DNA from: Latrodectus hesperus
Lineage: Eukaryota; Arthropoda; Arachnida; Araneae; Theridiidae
DNA: 64,000 bases
Direction: 5' to 3'
Assembly (NCBI GenBank): GCA_037975125.1
Contig: CM075852.1
Coordinates: forward strand, 3,849,214 to 3,913,213
Shown here: positions 12,404 to 22,675 of the stretch, in pieces
Numbering within the stretch: the stretch's first letter is position 1
Layout of the letters: every line of letters starts with the position of its first letter
Notes under the pieces: generated by a model
Seen by the model: the letters and a program-made list of their open reading frames with translations, nothing else
The model's database searches: none
Told to the model about the DNA's origin: nothing
Translations under genes and position numbers: made by a program

Positions 12404-15400
12404 ATGGATTTAGAACGGTTAAAAGAAAAACGTAAAATTTTAAGAGCTTCACTTACGAAGCATTTAAATAAAATCGAAACTACATTGGTTAAGGAAATTT
12501 CAAATGAATATTCTAATGAAACAAAACTTGAGGAGCTTTGCAGTTTAAAATCTCAACTCGTAGAAAAATTGAATGATTTAACTAGGGCCGATGAGGAAAT
12601 ACAATTAAAAATTGAAATAAAAGATTTTTCGAATGAGATTATTACGAGCGAAGAATATAAGGATAAAGGTATAGCAGCGAAATCGAAAATCGAAAGGCAG
12701 TTAGAAACTATACGCTATAAACCGCCAAGCGAAATAAATGCAAGCAGAACAAGCGATCAAATTACAGGTGATAATAATGATTCGATGCAATTCGCGCAAA
12801 TGTATAATTATCCCTTTAGAACTGAAACAAAAAATGTAAAACTTCCAAAATTGAACATACAAACATTTTATGGAGATTGTAGTCAATTTTTAGATTTTTG
12901 GAATTCCTATGAAGTCGCGATACACAATAATCCTTCTCTCACAAAAACTGAAAAATTTACATATTTAAAATCTTATCTTGGAGGAGTTGCGCTAAGTGCA
13001 GTTAAAGGATTTTCCCTCACAGACCAAAATTACGATGCGTCAATACAATTAATAAAGGATAGATTCGGTCGAACAGATATAATTATGTCAGCACATATGC
13101 ACAAACTTTTAGTAATAGAACCAGTCAAGTCTTGCTCTAATATTATTGGCTTACGAAAAATGTATGACTCCATTGAAGTACAAATAAGGTCCTTGCAATC
13201 CTTGGGAATAGCCGCTGACACATTCAGTAATTTATTGTGTCCTGTAATTCTGCAAAAATTGCCCGAAGAGTTAAATTTAAATTATAATCGTCAGCGTAAA
13301 ACAGATGAATTGTTTGATATCGTAAAATTAGTAGAATTTATAAGAAAAGAAGTTGAATGTAGAGAAGCGTCATTAATATTAGCTAATCCGAGAAATTCTA
13401 ACGCAAAGGAATATCCCTTTCGAAACAAAGCAACAGATCAGAGTTACCCAAATAAGCCTCATTTCTTGAACTCAAAGAGAAGCGACGCGAGCAATAAATT
13501 TAGCAGCGGGGCGGTCTTGAGCACTCAAGTGGGTAATAAATATCCCTGCGGACCGCGGAAATACGAACCGAGCGCTACGTGTAAGCGCAACTTTTATAGA
13601 ATAGAAAATAACAAAAAATGTATTTTTTGTACACAAAATCACATGAATCATGATTGCTCACTAAGTGTTAATGATAAAAGGAAAGCTTTAATGTCAAAGG
13701 GTCTTTGTTTTATTTGTTTTCAAAATCATATAAGAAAATTTTGCGACCGTAATTATCTAAAATGTAAAATGTGCGGTTCTCAAGGTCACAACTCCCTGCT
13801 ATGCGGAGAGAGGGGTGAATGTTTTGCTGAGGATATTTCGGTTTCAGTCCGGGAAGGCGATTCGAAACAAGAAGCGGTCTCGTCAATGGTTTCATTTTCC
13901 GCCAGGGAACTTAATGTAAACAGAACTTCGCATAACTCTGTTTTGCTACAGACTTTTTCGGCTTTAGTGAAATCGAAAGAAAGCAGCTTACAGTTACGCT
14001 GCATGGTAGACGGTGGAGCAAATAAATCATTTATTTTAAAAGAAGTAGCCGACGCGTTAAATTTGAAGGTTATTAAGAAGGAACCTTTAATAATTCATAC
14101 ATTTGGATCTAAAACTGCTGAAAAGCGAATGTATAATTTGGTCGAATTAACTTTACATAATATTAAATATCCTAACCAATGTGTAAAAATACAAACAATA
14201 GTGATTGATTCGATTACTTTGGCAAAAATAAGAATTCCGTCAAAATTCGTGAGGAACCTTGCTTTTGAAAAGGGTATTGAATTAGCTGATGTTAGTATTA
14301 CTGAAAAAATTCACATTTTAATCGGTTCAGATTATATCTCAGAAATATTAGGCGATAATATTGTAAGACTCACTAAGAGATTAATTGCTCAAGAGAGTAT
14401 ATTTGGACACTTAATTCAAGGTAGGGAAGGAGATTCTAATAGCCAAGGGGTATCTGTCAATCATTTAATTGTAGAGAATGAAGGGTTAGATTGTGATAGG
14501 ATAAAAAATTTATGGCTATTGGAAACCATTGGAATTAATGGGGATAAGGAAATGTCTCTCTCAGACAAGGATATTTTGGAAACCTTTAAGAAAAATACCA
14601 CATATGTAGATAAAAGATATGAAACAAAATTGTTATGGAAGGTTAATAATAAGGAATTAAGTAATAATTATGAAATCGCAAAACGTCGTTTATCCAGTTT
14701 AACTTGTTCATTAATCAAAAATGAGGATTTATATGCTAAGTACGATACAATAATTAACGAACATTTAAGGGATGGCATTATTGAAATAGTTGACTCGAAT
14801 TCACGTCAAAATATGAAAACTGGTTATTTCCTCCCACATCACGCAGTCGTGCGCGAGAAAAAATATAGTTCTAAAGTTAGGATAGTATTTGACGCTTCAT
14901 CTAAAGGAAAAGGCGAGTTGTCGTTAAATGATTGCTTAGAAAGCGGGCCAAATTTGAATCCCGATTTATTAAAAATAATTTTGAGGTTCAGATTACACAA
15001 AGTGGCATTTTGCGCAGATATTCAACGCGCGTATTTAGAAGTAGGAATTGCTGAACAAGATAGCGAGTTTTTAAAATTTTTATGGTTAAAAGATAAGGGT
15101 CCTAATCTCAATCTCAGCCCTCAAAACATTGCAACATTTAAGTATAAGAGAGTAACTTTTGGGATCAAATGCAGCGCCTTTTTACTTACTGCAACCATAA
15201 GGCTGCATTTGGAAAGGTATCAAGGAAAATATGATGAAGCATGTGAAATGCTTAAAGAACTTTACGTGGATGATTTAATAAATGGAACTTCTAATGTTGA
15301 AGACGCTCTGAAATTAGTTAAGGAGATGATTTTAATACTTAGTGAAGCTAGTATGAACCTTCGTCGATGGGCGACGAATTCCTCGATTCTTGATGAATAC

Positions 15401-17839
15401 CTCAAGCGTGCTAATATTGATTGTCGAGAAACATCAGCGGACCAAGGTGTACCATTAAAAGTTTTAGGTCTAATTTGGGACAATGAAAATGATGTTATTA
15501 GCTTCGATATTGATCAATTTGAAAAGTTTAAAAACCCAAAAATAGTAACGAAGCGAATTATTCTCGCGGCATGTGGTATGTTATTTGATCCTATAGGCTT
15601 AATGAACCCATTCACAATAAGAATGAAGTTGCAATTACAAAGGATTTGGGAACTAGGCCTGCAATGGGACGAATGTGTTCCCCCAGAAATAGAAATAGCA
15701 TTTTTGGACTGGTTAAATGAAATGGAGATTGTAAGAAACTTTGAAATTCCAAGATTATATTTTCATGAAATCAATTGGGAATCTTTAGAGGTCCATATAT
15801 TTTCTGACGCCAGCCCTAAATGTTATGGATCAGTATGTTATTTTCGAATGAAGCATTCAGATGGGTATGAAACGAGGTTTGTTTTGTCGAAATCACGTTT
15901 AGCTCCATTAAAGAAGCTTACACTCCCTCGGTTGGAACTATTAGGAACTTTAATTTCAGCTCGCATGGGACATTATCTGCGAGACACTTTTCCCCTGTTA
16001 CACAACCGTAACATGCATTATTGGACAGACTCACAAATTTGCCTTCATTGGATCAAGGGAAACAGCGACGAGTGGAAGCAATTCGTCCGCAATCGTGTCA
16101 TGGAAATTAAAGATAAAACAGATCCGAGCAGTTGGCATCACTGTCAGGGAAAGACCAATCCTGCTGATAAACTCACGAGAGGAATTAAGGCTCAAATTCT
16201 TGTGAATGATAGTATCTGGTTCCATGGACCTTCATGGCTACAGAAAGGTGACTTCCCATGCTCTGAGACAGGCGCCAAACTGGATACTTTGCATTGTATA
16301 GAAGAAGAAAGAAGAAGTGTAGCAGTGTCTTTTCAAACGAATATTGAAACTTTACAGCCTTTACTGAATTTGGAGGACTTCAGTGAATTGAACAAGGTTT
16401 TTAGAATCACTGGTTACATATTAAGATTCATAAAAAACTGTAAGGCAACCCACGAACGAGAAACTGGCGTTATCACTACGAGTGAACTAATTAATGCTGA
16501 ACGATATTGGATTCGGACTGTGCAGCAAAATGAATTCGAGAAAGAATACATTTGCCTTAAAAACAACCTTCCAATTCCCTCTAGTTCCAAACTTTTTACA
16601 CTAAACCCAGTTTTGGACTCCAATGATTTAATCGTTTTAAAAGGAAGACTCCAGAACTCCGAATTCAATCATCAATCCAAACATCCAATTATCATCCCCT
16701 ATAAATCAAGATTCACAAATCTTTTAATAGATATGGAGCATAAAAACTTGTACCATTCAGGTGTCTCCGATACTCTTACCCAGTTGAGAGAACGATTTTG
16801 GATCATCCGTGGTAGACAAGCTGTGAAAAATTGTCTAAACAAGTGTTTTAAGTGTAGACGATTTCAAATCAAGCATGGAAATCAAATTGTAGCACCACTA
16901 CCTGCCGACAGAACCAGTGAAACTGATCCTTTTGAAGTGGTGGGTATTGATTTTGCCGGCCCCTTATACTCAAAGGACCAAGACAAGGTTTATATCGCCT
17001 TATTTACATGCGCTGTAACTCGTGCCGTTCACCTCGAAGTTGTCTCCGGATTAAGTACCGAACATTTTCTTCTAGCATTTAGACGTTTCATCTCCAGAAG
17101 AGGTATTTGCCGCATTGTTAATTCTGACAATGCAATGACATTTAAAAGTGCTGAGACTGAACTTAAAAAACTCTATGCAAACATAACTGAATCTGATATT
17201 CAAAATTACTTTGGAAAGAAAGGAATTAAATGGCAATACATTGTTGAACGTGCTGCATGGTGGGGTGGTTATTGGGAGAGAATGGTTCGAATAACAAAAG
17301 TTGCATTAAGGAAAATTTTGGGAAGGGCATTAGTTTCTTTTGAAGAGTTACAAACTATTTTGGCTGAAATTGAAGCTATAATTAACTCTCGTCCTTTAAC
17401 TTATATTTATAATGAACCTAATGAACCATTCCCTCTCACACCCGCAAACTTCTTAATTGGAAGAAGATTAACTACCTTACCAAATTGGTCAGATAATCAA
17501 AATTGCAAATTATTTACCGGTAAAAAGGATTTAATTAAAAGATTTCTTTATAGAGAAAAAATCTTAAATAATTTTTGGAAAAGATGGAAAGGTGAATATC
17601 TTCTTCTATTAAGGGGTGCGAATTTCCCAAAACCTGTCAATGTAAAATGTGTATTTAATGTAAATGATGTAGTTTTAGTAGGTGAAGATAAGGTTCCGAG
17701 ACAGATGTGGAAGCTGGCCAAGGTACTGGAAGTCCATAGAGGCAGGGACAACAAAGTAAGAGCGGTGACTTTAAAGACTCCATCAGGGGTCATAAAACGT
17801 CCCGTACAGCTTTTGTATAATTTAGAAGTCCAAGAGTAA
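12404..17839 (+). CDS. BEL/Pao Gag-Pol polyprotein
   Basis: One uninterrupted 1811-residue frame encodes the whole element. Domains in order, with approximate residues: Gag of the DUF1759 type (150-310); zinc knuckles with several Cys/His (405-470); aspartic protease with the motif VDGGANKSF (535), where the usual D-S/T-G is D-G-G; Pao-type reverse transcriptase with DASSKGKG (825), ADIQRAYL (870) and the catalytic YVDD (954); RNase H beginning FSDASPK (1132) with YWTDSQ (1205); integrase with an H-H-C-C zinc domain (1440-1485) and D-D-E residues in GIDFAG (1517), SDNAMTF (1575) and WGGYWERM (1624); and a C-terminal DUF5641 domain (1730-1811). Gag and Pol share one frame, so no frameshift is needed and the protease would separate the products. 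The ATG at 12404 is the first in the frame after the primer site. Length and domain set are normal for the family. Apart from the protease variant the catalytic residues I can see are intact. Confidence 0.96.
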   Translation: MDLERLKEKRKILRASLTKHLNKIETTLVKEISNEYSNETKLEELCSLKSQLVEKLNDLTRADEEIQLKIEIKDFSNEIITSEEYKDKGIAAKSKIERQLETIRYKPPSEINASRTSDQITGDNNDSMQFAQMYNYPFRTETKNVKLPKLNIQTFYGDCSQFLDFWNSYEVAIHNNPSLTKTEKFTYLKSYLGGVALSAVKGFSLTDQNYDASIQLIKDRFGRTDIIMSAHMHKLLVIEPVKSCSNIIGLRKMYDSIEVQIRSLQSLGIAADTFSNLLCPVILQKLPEELNLNYNRQRKTDELFDIVKLVEFIRKEVECREASLILANPRNSNAKEYPFRNKATDQSYPNKPHFLNSKRSDASNKFSSGAVLSTQVGNKYPCGPRKYEPSATCKRNFYRIENNKKCIFCTQNHMNHDCSLSVNDKRKALMSKGLCFICFQNHIRKFCDRNYLKCKMCGSQGHNSLLCGERGECFAEDISVSVREGDSKQEAVSSMVSFSARELNVNRTSHNSVLLQTFSALVKSKESSLQLRCMVDGGANKSFILKEVADALNLKVIKKEPLIIHTFGSKTAEKRMYNLVELTLHNIKYPNQCVKIQTIVIDSITLAKIRIPSKFVRNLAFEKGIELADVSITEKIHILIGSDYISEILGDNIVRLTKRLIAQESIFGHLIQGREGDSNSQGVSVNHLIVENEGLDCDRIKNLWLLETIGINGDKEMSLSDKDILETFKKNTTYVDKRYETKLLWKVNNKELSNNYEIAKRRLSSLTCSLIKNEDLYAKYDTIINEHLRDGIIEIVDSNSRQNMKTGYFLPHHAVVREKKYSSKVRIVFDASSKGKGELSLNDCLESGPNLNPDLLKIILRFRLHKVAFCADIQRAYLEVGIAEQDSEFLKFLWLKDKGPNLNLSPQNIATFKYKRVTFGIKCSAFLLTATIRLHLERYQGKYDEACEMLKELYVDDLINGTSNVEDALKLVKEMILILSEASMNLRRWATNSSILDEYLKRANIDCRETSADQGVPLKVLGLIWDNENDVISFDIDQFEKFKNPKIVTKRIILAACGMLFDPIGLMNPFTIRMKLQLQRIWELGLQWDECVPPEIEIAFLDWLNEMEIVRNFEIPRLYFHEINWESLEVHIFSDASPKCYGSVCYFRMKHSDGYETRFVLSKSRLAPLKKLTLPRLELLGTLISARMGHYLRDTFPLLHNRNMHYWTDSQICLHWIKGNSDEWKQFVRNRVMEIKDKTDPSSWHHCQGKTNPADKLTRGIKAQILVNDSIWFHGPSWLQKGDFPCSETGAKLDTLHCIEEERRSVAVSFQTNIETLQPLLNLEDFSELNKVFRITGYILRFIKNCKATHERETGVITTSELINAERYWIRTVQQNEFEKEYICLKNNLPIPSSSKLFTLNPVLDSNDLIVLKGRLQNSEFNHQSKHPIIIPYKSRFTNLLIDMEHKNLYHSGVSDTLTQLRERFWIIRGRQAVKNCLNKCFKCRRFQIKHGNQIVAPLPADRTSETDPFEVVGIDFAGPLYSKDQDKVYIALFTCAVTRAVHLEVVSGLSTEHFLLAFRRFISRRGICRIVNSDNAMTFKSAETELKKLYANITESDIQNYFGKKGIKWQYIVERAAWWGGYWERMVRITKVALRKILGRALVSFEELQTILAEIEAIINSRPLTYIYNEPNEPFPLTPANFLIGRRLTTLPNWSDNQNCKLFTGKKDLIKRFLYREKILNNFWKRWKGEYLLLLRGANFPKPVNVKCVFNVNDVVLVGEDKVPRQMWKLAKVLEVHRGRDNKVRAVTLKTPSGVIKRPVQLLYNLEVQE

Positions 17840-18064
17840 GTTAAAACATTTTGTTTGAAAAGGGTGAAGAACCTTTATTATTGTTGGTGAATTGTAATGA
17901 TTAATAGTTAGTGTTATACAATTATAGTTACTATTATGTGTATATTTTGTTTCGAATTCATATTTCTTAAGTATTCAATTTATTTTGTAATGTAAAATTT
18001 TAGTTTTTTCATATTTACGCATATAAATTTTAATATGTGAAGTTTATTTTTGGCTGATTCTTTG

Positions 18065-18078
18065 TCGGGGCGGGAGGA
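18065..18078 (+). promoter_or_regulatory. Polypurine tract
   Basis: A G-rich run, CGGGGCGGGAGGA, ends directly at the 3' LTR. This is the expected position of the plus-strand primer tract. It contains an internal C but stands out sharply from its AT-rich surroundings. Confidence 0.75.
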
Positions 18079-18343
18079 TGTGGCAACTCAGCCACAGTAA
18101 ATCCCTAAAGGGGAATGAGAAGCGCATCTTCCCTATCCGATGGGGAATCTAGCCAGTTGCTATTTGGATGCGGTCGAATGAAGACCGTATTGGCACCAGT
18201 GTATCACGGTGTGGAACTCATTTTTATGGAATATAATCATGAAAATTGTTATTTGTTAATTGTTATTGTTAAAATAAAATATTAAAGGCAATAGGACTTA
18301 TTAATGAAAGGAAACAAACACGCAACAAATTGGCAACGCAACA
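18079..18343 (+). repeat. 3' LTR
   Basis: This is the second 265-bp copy, with TGTGG and CAACA termini. It provides the polyadenylation region. It is followed by TACCA at 18344-18348, the second copy of the target-site duplication. Confidence 0.93.
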
Positions 18344-18348
18344 TACCA
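18344..18348. repeat. 5-bp target-site duplication, right copy
   Basis: TACCA follows the right LTR and matches 12015-12019. Confidence 0.85.
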
Positions 18349-19739
18349 TGTGCAATTGCTCATCGAGATTTTGTGCAATCATAGGGTAGATTACACGATA
18401 CTATCAATAAAATTATATGAAAGCAAAATGAGCTATTGTATTTATTATAGCTGGGCATACAGAGTATGATTATTTTTTCAGTCTATGATTTTTTTAATAT
18501 AAAAGATTAAACTTATTTTCTTGATTTAAAAATTTATTACTGTAAAACCATTGTAGTTTAGTTTAAATAAAAAGAACACACCAACATTCATAATATTTAA
18601 ACTACGTAAATTTTAATTGTTTAACTGTATATTTTAACTGTTTAAAATGGGAATTCTCATAACTTTATTTGTATGGAAATCTAATAATATTAATAATAGT
18701 ATAAAAATTACTTTGAAAAGCTTTTTTTCCATTAAATATATATTTTGTAAAGTCTAATATTAATCAATACTATTGAACATTTTCACTTCTTAATTTAAGA
18801 AAAGAGTTAATTGCTTGAAGCTGTTTCAGTTTTTTGTAAGTTTACTTGCCTCAACTTAATTTTGTGTTATTTTTCGTAGCAAAAATTTAGGAATTGTTTT
18901 ATAATTATTTACATAGAATATATTAGCTTAAGGGGATAATGTAATCCTAGTAATTTTGAAAAGATTTTCAAATTAACAAAGTTTCTTATCGCTTATGCAT
19001 AGAAAATAATATGAAATAATTAGCTAATAATGAATTTTAATTTTGAAAAAAAGAGTGCTTTCTTCAATCTCTTCAAATCAATACTTTAATATATCTACTT
19101 AATATATTTTACAGCATTTTCCTTTAGTATAAATATACTTATCAAATATTGAAGAGTATATGCATTCAGTAAGAGATAACAAATATTTACGAACGAAAAA
19201 TGATTGGAATTCTTCCAATTTCTTATCTTTTGTAAAAATGAACCTCTGATAAAAATGTGTCTAATAATTTCTTCCTATATTGTGCATACTTAAAGCTTAA
19301 TTTTTTTATCATATAATTTATATTTTTATTATAATTTCAGCCCCCTTAAAAGCTTAAAACGAATTTAACCAAAAAAAAGAATTTTTCCAGTCATTAATAA
19401 TTAATTTTTTTTCAGAAAAAGTATTAAATTTTATCAGGGAATAATTAAAAAGAGTAAATAACTATCTGTTATATTAGAATTTGCATGATAATGAAGAGAA
19501 GGAAATTGTTAAAATTATGTTAGTTTTTATTATATATAACGTAATTCTACATTTAAATATTTTTAAATGCCCATTAATTTAAATTTAACACATTATTATG
19601 ATATTAAAAGTGCATAAAATCATATAATTGTCTTTTTTTAAGTTATTGAAAACTCAAATATATTTGCAGGTTCTTGGTTTCAGTATTACTGACTGTAATC
19701 TTATAAAGATAATGAAAATGTTTACCGATGATAGGCCAA
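18349..19739. other. AT-rich DNA without recognisable genes
   Basis: I see no supported feature. Many A/T homopolymers are present and no open frame above about 60 residues carries a motif. Confidence 0.55.
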
Positions 19740-19909
19740 AAGTATTCAAAAGAGGCGTTTTGGTATGGTTGGTTGGCTAGGTTTTAGGACGCAAGGTCCA
19801 AAAAAGGACATACTGAGAAAAGAAAAAGTTTATTTACTTATATTTATTTATTAATTGTATGTAGTTTCATTTAAAATACAGAATATATATATCATAATGT
19901 ATATTTTTT

Positions 19910-19913
<4 letters not shown>

Positions 19914-19994
<81 letters not shown>
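19914..19994. repeat. (TA)n microsatellite
   Basis: This array of about 81 bp lies in the presumed 3' untranslated region of the minus-strand LINE. Confidence 0.95.
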
Positions 19995-19999
<5 letters not shown>

Positions 20000-20040
20000 T
20001 ACAATATAATTTAAATAAAATATAAAAAAACATATGTCTC

Positions 20041-20207
20041 TCAGATAAGCAAATAGATTTCTGTGGGTTGGTTCCCCCAGCAAATCAAAATGGTTAAATG
20101 GCCTGTATTGAAATATTTAAAACGATAAAGGTTAAAACTAGGGTATGATATTAAAATATGAAACACAGTATATGGTTCATCACACGCTTCACACCAAGGA
20201 TTTAATT
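20041..20207 (-). pseudogene. LINE ORF2 C-terminus, distal part
   Basis: On the minus strand the frame entering from the hAT junction at 20207 gives a C-x2-C-x8-H-x4-C motif (CEACDEP, then HILISYP). About 35 residues follow before the stop near 20041. This is the typical zinc-binding tail of ORF2 in RNase H-bearing LINEs. The remainder of ORF2 lies on the far side of the hAT insertion at 24868-25323. An open frame running through 20286 includes about 26 residues of hAT sequence and is not a real start. Confidence 0.75.
20200..20207. repeat. 8-bp target-site duplication, left copy
   Basis: ATTTAATT occurs here and at 24860-24867 at the outer ends of the hAT element. Eight base pairs is the standard duplication length for hAT transposons. 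Confidence 0.9.
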
Positions 20208-20237
20208 CAGCGGTTCTTAACCTATGGGTCGCGACCC
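20208..20237. repeat. hAT left terminal inverted repeat
   Basis: The stretch starts CAGCGGTTCTTAACC and continues into GGGTCGCGACCC. It pairs with the complement of the right end with one mismatch in the first 15 bases. The self-complementary GGGTCGCGACCC is a likely subterminal transposase site. Confidence 0.8.
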
Positions 20238-20640
20238 AAAATTGGGTCGTGAAGCATCTTTCTTGGGTCGCGCTGAGTCGAACCAAAAAGTTAGTAATAC
20301 ACCAAAAATAATAAGTAATACCAACACCTCCTAGAAGAGTTATTCCCTAATACAAGTTATATCCTAATACAATGTTTCGGTTTTACCGCTCTTCGCGAAT
20401 GGCCTTCAGATTCGCGAATCCCTTCCGGAAGTGACGTCCAATTCCTGTCCTGAAGCTTTCTCTTCTAGTTGGTGTTGGTAATACGCGCGCCATTGCTTTG
20501 CGAGCGCGCAAACTCAGTAAGCTCTCTGTCAAAAACTCGTTTCTGCATATCGTGTTGTGAATAACAGTGAAGCGTGAATACAATCGGACCTGGTTTTTGC
20601 TGTACCAGCAGAGTACCTGTGCCGAAGCACGCACCTCTTA

Positions 20641-22577
20641 ATATAACACTGGGGGGGGACTACTATTGTGGCAGTTCTTATTTATATAATTTTTTTCTAT
20701 ATTAATTGCCTTTTGAGTTTACATATTTTTACTCAATTTTACTAGGGAGTAGGGGAATCCCTACTCTGCTGGTATTCGTGCTTTGGGCGAGAACCGGCAT
20801 CCCACCATGGCGGTCCGTATTTATTTAAAAAATTCAAAAAGGTTACAAAATTACAAATGCACATATCCGCACGCAGGCGGGTGCTGATTTTGACATATAG
20901 ATACTGGGTATATGATATATTTAATTACATGGTTTCTTGGTTTACAGTATTTTCTTTGTTACAACATATTGTTTTATACATAAATTGGTTACATATTATT
21001 CATATTTATATACAATATTATATCATTAGTAGCAAGTGCCTATCTTAAAAGTGACCCATTGCCAAAATTATTTTGTGATTAGCTTCTTATTATTTGTATG
21101 TTATTTAATATTTTAAGATTCTAAGTAACTTTGGATAAGTAAACATTTTTATAATAATCAGATGATAAAGGAGTTAATAAACTAATTAATTTGTTCACAT
21201 TTTTACTTTTTACCTTGATAAACAGTTTCTTTTAATTTTTAATTTTCCACAGATTATAATCCATGATTTCAATTAGTTTTGTTTGTTGATTGTATCACTG
21301 TATCATTTACAATATTTGTTTTATCATGTGCAGTGTATATCTCAATAAATTGTTTTGGTTTGCTTGTAAATATATTTGTAAATATATATGCACTTTTTCA
21401 GATGCTTATACATATTAGGATTTTCATATGTTTTGGTAGTATTTTAGGATTCAATATATATATATGTATAATTTATTAGTACATTGAGTAGGAGCTGAGT
21501 ATTAAGTGTAATAATGAAACATTTTATGTTAGGTCATAAACTAACATTTATATTGTATAGGCAGTTCCTTTAATTTTTTCATAATGATTAGCCATAAGTT
21601 TATTTATTTTAAGTTATTTACAATTTTGTTATATCAGAAGCAGTATGGATCTCCTAAATTTGTTTTGTTTAGTTTGTATGTATATATTTGTATAAATAAC
21701 TTGTTTAGTTCTTATATTTACTATATTGTTTTTTATTTATTAATACCCTTTGGTTGGTTTTAAATTATTTATGTACACACATATGTGTATATGTATATTT
21801 ATTCATTGGATTTGTATTATTTATTATTATTAGTAAAATTTTTATTCATTTATATTGTTTGCTTAATTATTAAGCTACTTTAGTTTGAGTTGTTTTTTGC
21901 ATGTTGGTTGACTAATTCAATTAGTATAAAAAATTTGTTAGTAGGATTGTCAGCTTCTTTTAGCTTGTCAATATTGTTGGCCATAAATTTAATCAGATTT
22001 ATTAATTCATAATCTTCACTGAGGTACTTAACTATTTTTATTATATCATTAGCAACATTGGTTATGTTTGTGTTATTTAGTTCATTATAATTAATTTTAT
22101 TTTCATTAGTATTATTTTCATTGGTTTGGATTCTTGGTAGACTTGGGAAGTTCCCATCATTTTTAACTACAGCTGCATACGATTGTGTATTATTGGATTC
22201 TTGTGTATTTTGCCTTGAGACATATCCTGTAAAATTTTGTTTATTTCTAGATGGAAATGATTCCATTTGTTTTGGTTTTTTAATTTTAGGAGTCCTAGGA
22301 CATCCTCTATAGCTAGCTGGGTGTGGACCACCGCAATTGCAGCATTTTGGGTTTTCAATTTTTTCTTTTGATTTGCTTTTATCACATTGAGATGTGCATT
22401 GTGTAATGTTATTAGTATTTACGTATTTTTCTATTGTTATGTCAAAGTATAGTAGTTGTTTGATCTCATGAATTTTTTCATAGTTTTCGGTTTTGTCAAT
22501 TTGTACTTGATACAATGGCATAGGCCTGTTCCTGTCTCCTCTTTTTGTTAGCTGAGCAATTTTAAGTATATTAAATC
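20641..22577 (-). mobile_element. LINE fragment with ORF1 only, inside the hAT
   Basis: The region between the hAT 5' part and its transposase gene reads on the minus strand as a LINE ORF1 remnant (21880-22578). About 1.2 kb of AT-rich non-coding DNA follows, then a GC-richer end at 20641-20830 that finishes in a run of eight or nine G on the plus strand. No ORF2 sequence (endonuclease, reverse transcriptase or RNase H) is visible. It is either a LINE copy that lost ORF2 or a HAL1-like non-autonomous LINE with ORF1 and a 3' untranslated region only. The junctions are approximate and I found no convincing TSD. Confidence 0.6.
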
Positions 22578-22578
22578 C
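21880..22578 (-). pseudogene. LINE ORF1 (Gag-like) fragment with zinc knuckle
   Basis: ORF1 proteins of Jockey-like LINEs coat the element RNA. This fragment starts inside the RNA-binding domain: the segment LTKRGDRNRPMPLYQVQI followed by IKQLLYFDITIEKYV is typical of the PRE_C2HC region. One good zinc knuckle follows (CCNCGGPHPASYRGCP). The first knuckle is damaged, since CTSQC lacks its downstream His and Cys, suggesting an internal deletion. The C-terminal half is Asn-, Lys- and Ile-rich and ends at 21880. The open frame extends upstream to 22728, but about its first 50 residues are antisense hAT sequence. The true N-terminus of ORF1 is missing. Confidence 0.72.
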
Positions 22579-22584
22579 ATATAG

Positions 22585-22656
22585 CGTGAATACAAGCATT
22601 TTCGAAACAAATTTTGTCTTATTAGTGGAGTGATCAAGCTGCAGTGTGTATTGTAA
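22585..22656 (+). pseudogene. Extra partial copy of the hAT transposase N-terminus
   Basis: This stretch closely resembles 22685-22770, the start of the hAT transposase. Both contain GTGAATACAAG or ATGAATACAAG followed by a shortened, diverged copy of the first BED zinc-finger codons (EYK...LQCVL against EYK...PQCVL). It then hits a stop. It may be a local duplication or a residue of a second hAT copy. It lies directly at the junction with the LINE fragment. Confidence 0.55.
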
Positions 22657-22675
22657 AATTATAATCACCCTAATA

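Larger units (their letters stand above)
12020..18343 (+). mobile_element. Complete BEL/Pao LTR retrotransposon
   Basis: This 6324-bp element has two nearly identical 265-bp LTRs, a primer-binding site, a single Gag-Pol frame, a purine-rich tract and a 5-bp TSD (TACCA). It therefore has every part needed for autonomous retrotransposition. The domain order protease, reverse transcriptase, RNase H, integrase, together with a Gag of the DUF1759 type, places it in BEL/Pao, likely the Pao side. No envelope-like frame follows pol. The near-identity of the LTRs (a few small differences, all in the second half) and the open frame indicate recent insertion. It does not appear to be nested in another recognisable element. 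Confidence 0.95.

Noticed and set aside
22121..22312. Plus-strand frame inside the LINE fragment
   Set aside because: It is antisense to the ORF1 remnant and has no motif of its own.
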